Source of the DNA: Parerythrobacter sp.
Lineage (GTDB): Bacteria; Pseudomonadota; Alphaproteobacteria; Sphingomonadales; Sphingomonadaceae
DNA length: 64,000 nucleotides
Reading direction: 5' to 3'
NCBI GenBank assembly: GCA_028289565.1
Contig: JANQPE010000053.1
Coordinates: forward strand, 55,219 to 119,218
Of the stretch, positions 1-8,936 are shown piece after piece. Below the pieces are notes generated by a model. That model ran no database searches. It saw only the letters and a program-made list of their open reading frames with translations, and had not been told where the DNA came from. Position numbers and translations under genes: made by a program. The first letter of the stretch is position 1, and the number at the start of each line of letters is the position of its first letter.

Positions 1-561
1 GTTTCCTTCTGCCCGCTCTGCCGCCGAGACCGGTTTCGAAGAACTTGTTGATCCAAAAGCCTTGCGAGTCATTGCTAGCACGGCAGGACGATCATCTTCG
101 GGTACATCGAGGATTTCGCATATTGCGAACGCGGGAAGCAGCGCGGCGATTTCGGTCACGAACTCGATTCGAGATCTGGCCAGCATGGGTTCGACGACTT
201 CGTTGAGCATGCATTCCATGGATGGCCGCATGCGCCTCATATTCGCGGCCGAAAACAATGGCGCTATGATCTTTCGCATGATGCGATGGCGGGGAAAATC
301 GGTGACGATCAACATCTTGCCCGCAGCGGCTTGAGCTGCGGAATCGTTTTGCCCGATCTGCATGCCCTGCTGAGATGTGAAATTGTTTCGGTCGCGAAAC
401 ATTGCGGTAGCCTCGGCATGACCGAAAATCGCCCAGAAGGGCACACCGTCGTTGCGCTCCATACGCCAGATCGGGGTCTTTCGCTGCATTGCGCACATTG
501 CGTCCAGACCATCATCGAAAGCAAAGCTTTCTGGGTCGGTGAGATTGATCCTCGGGATCAC
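1..561 (-). CDS. Cytochrome P450, N-terminal part (runs off the left edge)
   Basis: Manual reverse-strand translation from GTG at 561, overlapping the FkbM stop: VIPRINLTDPESFAFDDGLDAMCAMQRKTPIWRMERNDGVPFWAIFGHAEATAMFRDRNNF...LIVTDFPRHRIMRKIIAPLFS...; P450 C-helix type motif D-x-P-R-H-x-x-x-R. Absent from the ORF track because it is open at the edge. Confidence 0.85.
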   Translation of the reverse strand, partial: MIPRINLTDPESFAFDDGLDAMCAMQRKTPIWRMERNDGVPFWAIFGHAEATAMFRDRNNFTSQQGMQIGQNDSAAQAAAGKMLIVTDFPRHRIMRKIIAPLFSAANMRRMRPSMECMLNEVVEPMLARSRIEFVTEIAALLPAFAICEILDVPEDDRPAVLAMTRKAFGSTSSSKPVSAAERAEGN

Positions 562-1331
562 TGTGCGGACCTCCGCCGCGCATGGACTTCGAAGATTCCG
601 GTCCCGGCAAGCAGGGGGTCTTGGCTTACTGCCACGCGGTAGCCTCGAGCTTCGAGTTCCGATCGCAAATCGGCGATCGACTGAACTTCTTCATGAACTT
701 GTAAGACAAGCTGGCGGATTGCGGGCCAATGCCTGGCTTCAATACCCGCCATCACCTCTTGCTCGCTTCGCTCAACATTGATTTTGAGCAGGTCGATCCG
801 ATCGAATCTGGTGATTTCCCAGACGGCTGACAATGTGGTGACCTCGACTCGCTCCTGACGTTGTTCGGTCCCCGCAATCGCGAAATCTTCGATGTCCGCT
901 TCCTCGAAACCCGAATTCGTCAGGAAGACTCGGGTAATTTCCAGATCGCGCTCATGATCCGCGTGAAATCCGGACATTGCGGTTTTGTCGGGATAGGAAA
1001 CCAACATCCTTTCGCAGCAGGCGCTGCCAAGCGCGACCGGCCATGCCTTCCCTCTGATCGCATGATGCCGGAAGTTCTGTTCGAGCGGGCCGAAAACCAG
1101 CGCGGAGGGTTCAAATGCATGAATGGTCAGATCTTTTGCGTGCCAATGAGCAAACAGTGATGCGAGCCCCACATTTGCACCCACATCCACAAATGTGGAG
1201 CCCGGTTCCAGCGCGATTCCATGTCGAAGCAGGGCACGATCTTGAAACAGATTGCGATATTGAAGAGCTGTCTCTGGAGGATTGACCTGATGGATTACCT
1301 TGCCATTCGGGAGAGTGAACAGATCATCCAA
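558..1331 (-). CDS. FkbM family methyltransferase
   Basis: 257 aa; SAM-binding FVDVGANVGLASLFAHW, IDLLKINVERSEQEVMAGI typical of the FkbM family. Confidence 0.85.
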   Translation of the reverse strand: MDDLFTLPNGKVIHQVNPPETALQYRNLFQDRALLRHGIALEPGSTFVDVGANVGLASLFAHWHAKDLTIHAFEPSALVFGPLEQNFRHHAIRGKAWPVALGSACCERMLVSYPDKTAMSGFHADHERDLEITRVFLTNSGFEEADIEDFAIAGTEQRQERVEVTTLSAVWEITRFDRIDLLKINVERSEQEVMAGIEARHWPAIRQLVLQVHEEVQSIADLRSELEARGYRVAVSQDPLLAGTGIFEVHARRRSAQ

Positions 1332-1488
1332 GTTCTATCCTCCACTGCAAGCTCGAATCATCACGCAAATCTTGCTACCATAAAAATGCACGGCCCAAGT
1401 AAGCTGGTGTTCAATTTTGTTATATCGATTTCCTGATCAGTTCTTTAGTATACTATAAAATGAGCTTTAGCATAATTCTTCAACCGCG

Positions 1489-1761
1489 ATGATTGAAATC
1501 GACGAAAAATCACTGCGGCAAGCACTGGGTGAATTTGTACTCTCAACATATTCCGCGCAGTTGACTGGGCAGACCGATGTCGAAATTCACGATTCCTTCA
1601 CTGAGCTTGAGCTCTTTGATTCTCTAACATTACTATCCTATATCGAATTCTTAGAAAGCGAATTCGATATCGTGATCCCTTCCGAAGACGTCACTCCAAA
1701 TAACTTCGACTCAATTGCGCTGACGGTGGCCTATCTCCGGGCGAAAGGTGCGGTTGGGTGA
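1489..1761 (+). CDS. Free-standing acyl/peptidyl carrier protein
   Basis: 90 aa; FDSLTLLSYIEFLESEFDIVIP with candidate phosphopantetheine Ser in the DSL motif; overlaps the next gene. Confidence 0.8.
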   Translation: MIEIDEKSLRQALGEFVLSTYSAQLTGQTDVEIHDSFTELELFDSLTLLSYIEFLESEFDIVIPSEDVTPNNFDSIALTVAYLRAKGAVG

Positions 1762-3293
1762 GTGAGACGCTGGCCGGACTTACCCGTCAGGCAGAGATCG
1801 ATCCGGCATTCCCGGCGATCGTAACGTGCTCTCGCAGGCTGTCCTATGGGCAACTCTCCGGTCTGGTGGCCGATCTGGCCAACGAGTTGCTGACAAGCGG
1901 ATTGCGTGCGGGCGATCGTGTCGTCCTGGGGTGCGGGACGGGTTTGATTTTCGTGGTTGCCTTGCTCGCTCTGCGGGAAATTGGTGCTTTCGCGGTGCCA
2001 GTTGAGGCAAGTGTTGGCGCGATTTCCCGTGCCTGTGCGACAACTGACCCGGCGGGCCTGCTTGTCTTGAGACGTGACTTGGCCGATCAGCCAGGTTGGA
2101 CGATCCGTTCTTCACAAACAGTGAATGACCGGATGGACCTCAACATGGAAATCGGTCGCAGAGCTGCGCACCGCGGCCCGATCTCGAGTGCCGGAGGCGG
2201 GGTCGTTGTGCAAACGAGCGGCAGCACCGGAGCACCAAAGAACATTCTGTTGAACTCAGCCTATATCGATCAGGTCGCTGCTGTTGGACGAAGTCTGGTC
2301 GGACTGCGGCGCAATGATCGTCTCGCCGTTCTTGCTCCGATCACGCATTTTTATGCCTTGCGCGAGATCGATGCGGTTATAGGCTGCGGCGCGCGGCTGA
2401 TCCTTGCCTCGGACAATCGGTTTCAAGCACCGATGCTGGATCTCTTGAATCGCGAATGTCCAACCATCGCGGTTGCGGTCCCTTCGGTCGCGGATCGATT
2501 GCTGAACTCTCGCTTTCGAGGCGCTTTCGTCCGATCCATGAAGGAAACGCGCATAATCGCGTTGGGGACGGCGCGCGCGCCGCCCGAACTGCGGCAGCAA
2601 ATCACAGAAGCTCTTTCCGATGCCCGCTTGTTATTGACCTACGGGCTGACCGAATGCAGCCGAGTGGCCTGCGGTTTCTCGGATGAAATTCCCTGCGACA
2701 GCGTTGGTCAAGCAGCTCCGGGCGCTGCAATCGAGATAATTGACAACAACGACAGGCCATGCCCGCCCGGAGTGACGGGAAGAGTTTTCGTCAAGAGTGC
2801 CGGAGTAATGTCCGGTTACTGGCAAGATGGCGTGATAACCTCCGTTCAGCTCACTGATCGCGGCTTCCTGTCAACCGGTGATCTTGGCCAAATGGAGGCA
2901 GATGGCTGTCTGACATTGAAAGGGCGTAGTGACAATGTGGCGAACGTGGCCGGCTACCGCGTGAGTCTGGATGAGATCGATTTTGTGTTGTCAGGGCATC
3001 CGCTTGTTGCCGAGGCAGCAACAATTGCGATGAAAGACGAACGCTTGGACGAGATCGTTGCGGTGAGCGTTGTCGTTGTGCGGGAAGAGGCGGAAATTTC
3101 GACTGCGCAGCTCATCGCCCACTGTGCCCGGATGCTGCCTCGTTCGCATTGCCCACGTCTTATCGCGATTGCCCAATCCGTTCCAAAGACCATTCTGGGG
3201 AAAGTCGACCGGCCTCGATTGATCGAGCGGCTTGCGGAACAACACTCCACCCTCATACCTCTTGCGCTTCCTCCGAAACCTCAGGAGGCTTGA
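1758..3293 (+). CDS. AMP-dependent acyl/aryl-acid ligase
   Basis: Adenylation motifs VVQTSGSTGAPKN, YGLTE, STGDLG, GRSDNVANVAGYRVSLDEID, PKTILGKVDR. Confidence 0.88.
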   Translation: MSETLAGLTRQAEIDPAFPAIVTCSRRLSYGQLSGLVADLANELLTSGLRAGDRVVLGCGTGLIFVVALLALREIGAFAVPVEASVGAISRACATTDPAGLLVLRRDLADQPGWTIRSSQTVNDRMDLNMEIGRRAAHRGPISSAGGGVVVQTSGSTGAPKNILLNSAYIDQVAAVGRSLVGLRRNDRLAVLAPITHFYALREIDAVIGCGARLILASDNRFQAPMLDLLNRECPTIAVAVPSVADRLLNSRFRGAFVRSMKETRIIALGTARAPPELRQQITEALSDARLLLTYGLTECSRVACGFSDEIPCDSVGQAAPGAAIEIIDNNDRPCPPGVTGRVFVKSAGVMSGYWQDGVITSVQLTDRGFLSTGDLGQMEADGCLTLKGRSDNVANVAGYRVSLDEIDFVLSGHPLVAEAATIAMKDERLDEIVAVSVVVVREEAEISTAQLIAHCARMLPRSHCPRLIAIAQSVPKTILGKVDRPRLIERLAEQHSTLIPLALPPKPQEA

Positions 3294-3300
3294 TCGAACC

Positions 3301-5079
3301 ATGTGCGGGATCGCCGGAATATTCCATTTTGATCCGTCTCGCTCAGTGGACCGGCGATCTCTGGCCCAAATGGGTCGCAAACTGGAAGCGCGCGGACCGG
3401 ATGCGCTGGGCAGGTGGCTGGAGGGACCGGTGGGCCTTGAGGTCCGGCGTTTGTCGATCGTCGACATCGTGCATGGAACCCAACCGATGGCAAATGAGAG
3501 CGGTACATGCGTGATCGCCTACAACGGCGAGCTGTTCAACGCGGACGAATTGCGGCGTGAGCTTGAAGAGGCTGGGTATGCGTTCGGCACAAAGTGCGAT
3601 TCCGAAGTGGTTCTGGCTTCCTATGAGCGGTTTGGGAATGCCTGTTTCGAGAAATTCGATGGGCAGTTTGCATGCGCAATCTGGGACCAAAACGCGCATG
3701 CGCTGTTTCTTGCTCGGGACCAATTCGGCATTTGCCCGCTCTATTTCGTGGCAGATAATGAACGCATTGCCTTTGCGTCGGAAGTCAAAGCTTTGTTGGC
3801 GGTCGATTTTGTGGCGGCGGAGGTCAATCCGAGTGTTCTTGCAACTCAGCTTGCCGGAGGCTTCATTGATGATGGCGAGTCTCCCTTCGCCGGTATCGGG
3901 ACCATCCCACCGGGGACGTGGTTGCGGGCCGATGGCTCGGGTACTTCGAGCGGGAGATTCTGGTCGCTTTCTGCAGCGATCAATAAACCCGCCAGACTCA
4001 ACTCGGGAGCCCCGGCGCAACTTCTCGAAGTGCTTGATCGATCTGTTCGCCGTCGACTGATGGGTGAGGCTGGGTATGGCGTGCTGCTTAGCGGCGGTGT
4101 GGATTCGAGCACGATCACAGCTTTGCTCGCGCGCGCCGCGGGGAGCGAGTTTACTGCTTACACGATTGACTATCCGAACCCGTGGAAGACGGGCAAAAGC
4201 GATCGTGACTATGCAAGTCTGCTCACCCGTGACGTGGGCTGTCGGCATCGGTTGATTCCGGCGACCGTGCAAGACTATTTCGACGCGCTTGCCGAGACCG
4301 TGGCGATCGTTGAACAGCCATTCAACAAGGCGGTTGCAACTGCCCGACTGATCTACCGTTGGATTGGAGGAAGAGAGAAGGTCCTGCTCTCCGGGGATGG
4401 ATCGGACGAGCTGTTTGGCGGTTACTTGGCTGCGAAGGGGATGCAATTCGATCAATCGGGAATATCGCCCGACCAAGCCTTCCCCTGGACTCATCATGCC
4501 GACTTGGCGATGCAGTTGTTTGATCCCGATTTTGTGGCCGCACACAGGCCCATTGAGAGGATTGGAGAAACCAAGAAAGCAGCCCTCAAGAAAGTGTCAA
4601 ATCTCGATCCAGTTGGGCGTTATTCCTATCTTTACCTGCGCTATTTCCTGCCGGAACTGCTGACATTGCAGGATAAGGTGTCGCTTTCCTGCGGGATTGA
4701 GACGCGGTACCCCTTTCTGGATCGTGCGATGGTTCGCTTGGCATTCGCTCTATCGGCTGCCGAGTTGATTGACGGGGGCAAAGAGAAGGCAGTGGTTCGA
4801 CAGGCCGCGCGACAGTTATTGCCATCGCGTATTCTTGATCGCGGGAAAAGCCATTTACCCATTCCGCGAGATATCGAGGCCTTGCGGCTGCAATCTACCA
4901 TGGCGAAAGAGCTATTGTTGTCAGATCAGGCACGCATCGCTCGGTATTTCCGCAAAGATAGACTATCGGCATTCCTATACGGCCGGGGGCGTTTCCATTC
5001 GGTCTCGCAGGTCGCGAAATGGCAAATGACGATGTATCTAATAACATGTGAAATCCATCATCGTCATTTTCATTTATGA
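3301..5079 (+). CDS. Asparagine synthetase (glutamine-hydrolysing)-type amidotransferase
   Basis: Starts MCGIAGIFHF (Ntn glutaminase Cys) at ATG 3301; PP-loop LLSGGVDSSTITALLAR; LSGDGSDELFGGY. Confidence 0.9.
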   Translation: MCGIAGIFHFDPSRSVDRRSLAQMGRKLEARGPDALGRWLEGPVGLEVRRLSIVDIVHGTQPMANESGTCVIAYNGELFNADELRRELEEAGYAFGTKCDSEVVLASYERFGNACFEKFDGQFACAIWDQNAHALFLARDQFGICPLYFVADNERIAFASEVKALLAVDFVAAEVNPSVLATQLAGGFIDDGESPFAGIGTIPPGTWLRADGSGTSSGRFWSLSAAINKPARLNSGAPAQLLEVLDRSVRRRLMGEAGYGVLLSGGVDSSTITALLARAAGSEFTAYTIDYPNPWKTGKSDRDYASLLTRDVGCRHRLIPATVQDYFDALAETVAIVEQPFNKAVATARLIYRWIGGREKVLLSGDGSDELFGGYLAAKGMQFDQSGISPDQAFPWTHHADLAMQLFDPDFVAAHRPIERIGETKKAALKKVSNLDPVGRYSYLYLRYFLPELLTLQDKVSLSCGIETRYPFLDRAMVRLAFALSAAELIDGGKEKAVVRQAARQLLPSRILDRGKSHLPIPRDIEALRLQSTMAKELLLSDQARIARYFRKDRLSAFLYGRGRFHSVSQVAKWQMTMYLITCEIHHRHFHL

Positions 5080-5220
5080 ACCGTAGTGTAAACTACTTGT
5101 TGTAGTTACAATATAAATTACGCATGATCAGCTTGATTTGAAGTATGAAGGCGTTATTTTGTGCCAAAAGAAGAAGGTCCGATCATAGAAATAATTTTAT
5201 AACTCCAGCAGATTCCGGGG

Positions 5221-6078
5221 GTGGAAATGGACAAGATCAACCTGTCATTGCTGCGCGGGGTTTGCCAAACCCCAGCCTACGTTGCGATAGAGCAAGGCTT
5301 GTTTGCTGAAGAGGGTATTGAAGCAGTCCCCAAGATCGCTCCAACAGCCTGGATGGTTCCACAGCAGCTTGAAGCGAATAAGGGCGATTTTGCAGTCATT
5401 CCCTGGACCCGTGCCGTTGCCGCGAACCAGGATGAAAGCAAGCTTATGGTAGTGACCGGATCAGGCATGAATGAGGCCGCGATCGTTGTGCGCAGTGGGC
5501 TTGAAGTCGATGATGTGAAAAGCGTTTCTGTGCCGATGCGCGGAGGTATGAAGGATCTGACCGCAATGGGGCTGATGAAAAGCCTTGGCTGGGACGAGAT
5601 CGAAGTGCTTCGTCAGCCCTCGGGTGACGGCACAATCGTGGCGTTTTGTGGCGAAGGTGTCGATGCGGCATCGATGGTTGAACCATATGCGACCATGCTA
5701 GTCCGCCAGGACGTTGGTTATGTCGCTCGCCGAACCGGTGACATCTGGCCGGACGCTCCGGGCTGTTCGCTGACGACTTCGGCAGAGCTTTGTGCGACCA
5801 ATCCCGAGCTGGTGTCGAGAGTGGTTCGGGCGTATAAAAAGGCAACGGACAGCGTGCTTGCCGACCCTGAGTCGGCGGCTCGGATCGCACGCAAATATGT
5901 AGGCGTCGCCGCCGAGCACATAACGCAAGCCATCCAGGTTAACCCGCCCAGCGTCGATGCGATCCGTTCTGACGCGTCAATGAATGCGATTGTCGAACTG
6001 ATGATTGAGCTTGGCTATTTGTCGGGTCAGCCACAACCCTTTCACGATTTGCGCTTTCTCGAGCCGGTTACCGCATAG
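5221..6078 (+). CDS. NMT1/SsuA-like substrate-binding-fold protein without signal peptide
   Basis: 285 aa, GTG start; INLSLLRGVCQTPAYVAIEQGLFAEEGIEA pattern of periplasmic-binding proteins; no hydrophobic leader. Confidence 0.7.
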   Translation: MEMDKINLSLLRGVCQTPAYVAIEQGLFAEEGIEAVPKIAPTAWMVPQQLEANKGDFAVIPWTRAVAANQDESKLMVVTGSGMNEAAIVVRSGLEVDDVKSVSVPMRGGMKDLTAMGLMKSLGWDEIEVLRQPSGDGTIVAFCGEGVDAASMVEPYATMLVRQDVGYVARRTGDIWPDAPGCSLTTSAELCATNPELVSRVVRAYKKATDSVLADPESAARIARKYVGVAAEHITQAIQVNPPSVDAIRSDASMNAIVELMIELGYLSGQPQPFHDLRFLEPVTA

Positions 6079-6113
6079 CGAGGCTGTTCGCCCCAGCACC
6101 CGGCAGCTCGCGC

Positions 6114-7604
6114 ATGGGGAGTATGGTAATGCAAATAGAAGAGGGCAGGAAACTCTACCGTATCATGCCGGAAAGCGGGCTGTCACCGGCGTCGGACGAG
6201 GAAAGCGATAGCCTGGCTGCACTGTCAGGCGGTATATCTTGGGACAGTGACAGAGCTGCTTCTTTCGAGTTGCAAACTCTCGATGAAGTCTCCGAGGACG
6301 GAATGAAGCTGTGCGCTCTCAATCCACTGGAAGCAAAGGCGATTAATGCCTCCGATCGTCCATTACGTGCGGTGCGGGTCGGGCGGCTTGAAATCGAGGC
6401 GCGATCACCGACCATCGTCCCTTTCGCGCTTGGCCCTGATAGTCGCGGCCACGATGTCAATGTGGCATGTTGGGACTCCCGTACACGGGCTCCGATCGAA
6501 GGGTGTCAGGTCATTGTTCTCAGTGACGTTTCGACCAATAGGGGTGGGCGAGGTCGAACCGGCGCGGACGGTAAAGTCAAGATCACTTTGGATCAGCCAA
6601 TCATCGCAAGCATCTATGTTTACAAAGATCCTGACTATTGGGGCGCCTATCGCGGTCCGGGCTCTGTGGAGTTTTCCGATGAGATTGATCTTTTCATAGA
6701 GCCGATCGATCCGGAGTTAATCGATCCGGTGCGCCATTACTTTGGTGGCGCGACCTTCAATAGGGAAGCTGGAGTGCTCGTTGGTACAGTCGATACCGGC
6801 GTCGGCCCGAGAAGCGAGCTGAATGTCAGCGGGGTGAATGTGGTCCCGGGAGAAGGCCCGGAGGATTTCTCCGATGTCGGCGATCACGGCACATTCGGTG
6901 CGGGTTTGATCGGAGCGGAGTTCGCGCCGGAGGCGGGGTATCGCAGCCTGGCACCAGGAGTTCCCATCCGCGCCTATCGCGTTTTCAGCAAGGATATGGA
7001 AACCAATGACTACCTTGTCATCAAGGGCATAATGCTGGCCGTTCAGGATGGGTGCGATGTCATCAATCTTGCGCTCGGCGCGGGTGATAAGCCGAATGAG
7101 GACTTCGCACGTGCGATCCAGTTTGCCCGTAATAAGGGTTCTGTGGTCGTCTGCGGCGCGGGCAATGGTTTCCGCAGGCCGGTAAGTTATCCCGGCAGGT
7201 ATCCGGGTGCATTGACTGTCGGGGCATTGGGGCGGCTCGGGACATTCCCTTCCGGATCGGTGATCGATGCGGATATAGCTTCCTCGCCACCGTCGCCGAC
7301 TGACCCCAGCGAGTTTATAGGGGCATTTTCGAATATGGGGCCGGAAGTCGATCTGCTCTCTTTGGGGTCAGGGCTTGTTTCGATATTGCCCAATGAGGGG
7401 CTAGGAGGCTGGAGCGGAGCATCAGTCGCAACGCCATTGGCGTCAGGCATAGTCGCCTGTTTACTTTCCCAGCACCCGGATATTCTCTCGATGCCCCGCG
7501 ATGGCGGCAGATCGGATGCAATCGTGCAGATGGCCAGAGAAAGCTGCAAGTCGATGGGCTTTCCGCGAGATTATGAGGGGGCTGGACTGCCGCGCTTGTC
7601 ATGA
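6114..7604 (+). CDS. Subtilisin-like (S8) serine protease without obvious signal peptide
   Basis: Catalytic triad contexts GTVDTGVG (Asp), DHGTFGAGLIGAE (His), GWSGASVATPLASGIVA (Ser). Confidence 0.85.
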   Translation: MGSMVMQIEEGRKLYRIMPESGLSPASDEESDSLAALSGGISWDSDRAASFELQTLDEVSEDGMKLCALNPLEAKAINASDRPLRAVRVGRLEIEARSPTIVPFALGPDSRGHDVNVACWDSRTRAPIEGCQVIVLSDVSTNRGGRGRTGADGKVKITLDQPIIASIYVYKDPDYWGAYRGPGSVEFSDEIDLFIEPIDPELIDPVRHYFGGATFNREAGVLVGTVDTGVGPRSELNVSGVNVVPGEGPEDFSDVGDHGTFGAGLIGAEFAPEAGYRSLAPGVPIRAYRVFSKDMETNDYLVIKGIMLAVQDGCDVINLALGAGDKPNEDFARAIQFARNKGSVVVCGAGNGFRRPVSYPGRYPGALTVGALGRLGTFPSGSVIDADIASSPPSPTDPSEFIGAFSNMGPEVDLLSLGSGLVSILPNEGLGGWSGASVATPLASGIVACLLSQHPDILSMPRDGGRSDAIVQMARESCKSMGFPRDYEGAGLPRLS

Positions 7605-7619
7605 TGCGTCTACCCGCAG

Positions 7620-8936
7620 CTACAGGGTAGCCTCGAAGAAGTCCCGCAGCCGCGAGGCCCCTTCCTCGATTTGTGCGTGATCGAGATAGCTGCAAGACAG
7701 CCGCAATTCGTTGTCACACGATTGATCGAGAGAGAAAAAGCGCATGGGTGTCCAAAGCACGCCGAATTCATCCGCCGAACGGGCAAGCAGCGAATGATCG
7801 ACCGCCATGGGTGTTCGAATGCGCACGAAAAATCCACCCTCCGGCCTGTTCCATTCCAGCATGCCAGCAAACTTCCTCGACGAGCCGAATTGCTCGTCGA
7901 GAGCCAGGAGAAGGCATTTGAGATTGCTTTGGTAGAGCACACGGTGCCTCTCCCCCAGGGCGGAGATCGAGAGTCCGTGTTCTAGCAAGAGCCCGCCGAT
8001 GACTGCTTGGCCGAGCGGCGAAGTGTTGATCGATATCATGCTCTTGAGTGTTGCGAGCTGACTGGCCAGTGGCAGAAACTCTCCTGCGACGCTTTGCACG
8101 CGTTGTTCCGCAAGGACGAAACCGACTCTTGCTCCGGGGAATCCAACCTTGGAAAATGTTCCGATCAGGATAGTGGATGCCGGCGCGATCTGTTTTAGTG
8201 TCGGCGGTCTTGTCGATGCCGGGCTCGAGAAACCATATGCGGTATCTTCCAGCAAGATAACTCCTTCATCCTGTGCAAGCCGGCACAGGGATTTGCGGCT
8301 TGCGAGATCCATGAAATTGCCCGACGGGTTTGCGAAATCCGGTGCGACGTAGAGCGCGCGGATTGACCGGTTTTGCGATCGAGCCTGTCCGATCAGAGCG
8401 CCGAGGTCGTCAAGACTGGGTCCGTTCTCGGTGTCAGCCACCGGGGTTGTACGAATATCGAGCATTCGGGCGGCACCCAAGATTCCCGCATAACCCGGAT
8501 TGGTGACGGCAAGGACTTGGTTCGGGGATGTGAAAATGGCTCGGAGGGTCAAGAACAGAGCTTCCTGTGCACCATTGGTGACGGTAATATTCCTGCCTTC
8601 CGCCTGAGCCATACCGTCATTGCGAAATGCTTCGGCCAGCAGTTCGTTGATGATCCCCTGAGCGGGACCGTATTCAAGATGCTCGAGCAAATGCTTGCGT
8701 TCGTCTGGTGCGTGAACTTGGGCCTGATGCCGAATATAAGTGTTCAGACAATGTACTACATCGACTTCGCCGATAAGGTCCGGATGAGGTGCGCCGGGCG
8801 CAAATGAGATTGCCTTGGGATGGCGCCGCATCACCTCGTTGAGGAAGTTCATCGCGCCTATTACCGGGTCGTGAAGTGAAGAGTGTAGCGCTCCCACAAC
8901 GTCATCGGATGGATGCGGGTTAGATGAGCTAGTCAC
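7620..8936 (-). CDS. PLP-dependent aminotransferase, HpgT-like (hydroxyphenylglycine aminotransferase candidate)
   Basis: 438 aa; LHDPVIGAMNFLNEVMRRHPKAISFAPGAPHPDL..., VTNGAQEALFLTLRAIF, ILIGTFSKVGFPGARVGFV (PLP Lys); overlaps the DpgC-like gene by 8 nt. Confidence 0.82.
   Translation of the reverse strand: MTSSSNPHPSDDVVGALHSSLHDPVIGAMNFLNEVMRRHPKAISFAPGAPHPDLIGEVDVVHCLNTYIRHQAQVHAPDERKHLLEHLEYGPAQGIINELLAEAFRNDGMAQAEGRNITVTNGAQEALFLTLRAIFTSPNQVLAVTNPGYAGILGAARMLDIRTTPVADTENGPSLDDLGALIGQARSQNRSIRALYVAPDFANPSGNFMDLASRKSLCRLAQDEGVILLEDTAYGFSSPASTRPPTLKQIAPASTILIGTFSKVGFPGARVGFVLAEQRVQSVAGEFLPLASQLATLKSMISINTSPLGQAVIGGLLLEHGLSISALGERHRVLYQSNLKCLLLALDEQFGSSRKFAGMLEWNRPEGGFFVRIRTPMAVDHSLLARSADEFGVLWTPMRFFSLDQSCDNELRLSCSYLDHAQIEEGASRLRDFFEATL

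Noticed and set aside
3343-4545. 400-aa minus-strand ORF
   Set aside because: Antisense shadow of the asparagine synthetase gene.
3301-5079. Lasso-peptide cyclase (asparagine-synthetase-like) and lasso cluster
   Set aside because: The protein keeps the MCGIAGIF glutaminase Cys, and no transglutaminase-like B protein, RRE or convincing precursor peptide is present nearby.
5145-5309. 54-aa ORF MKALFCAKRRRSDHRNNFITPADSGGGNGQDQPVIAARGLPNPSLRCDRARLVC as a precursor peptide for the subtilase
   Set aside because: Mostly overlaps the SBP-like gene out of frame; no leader/core signature; probably a chance frame.
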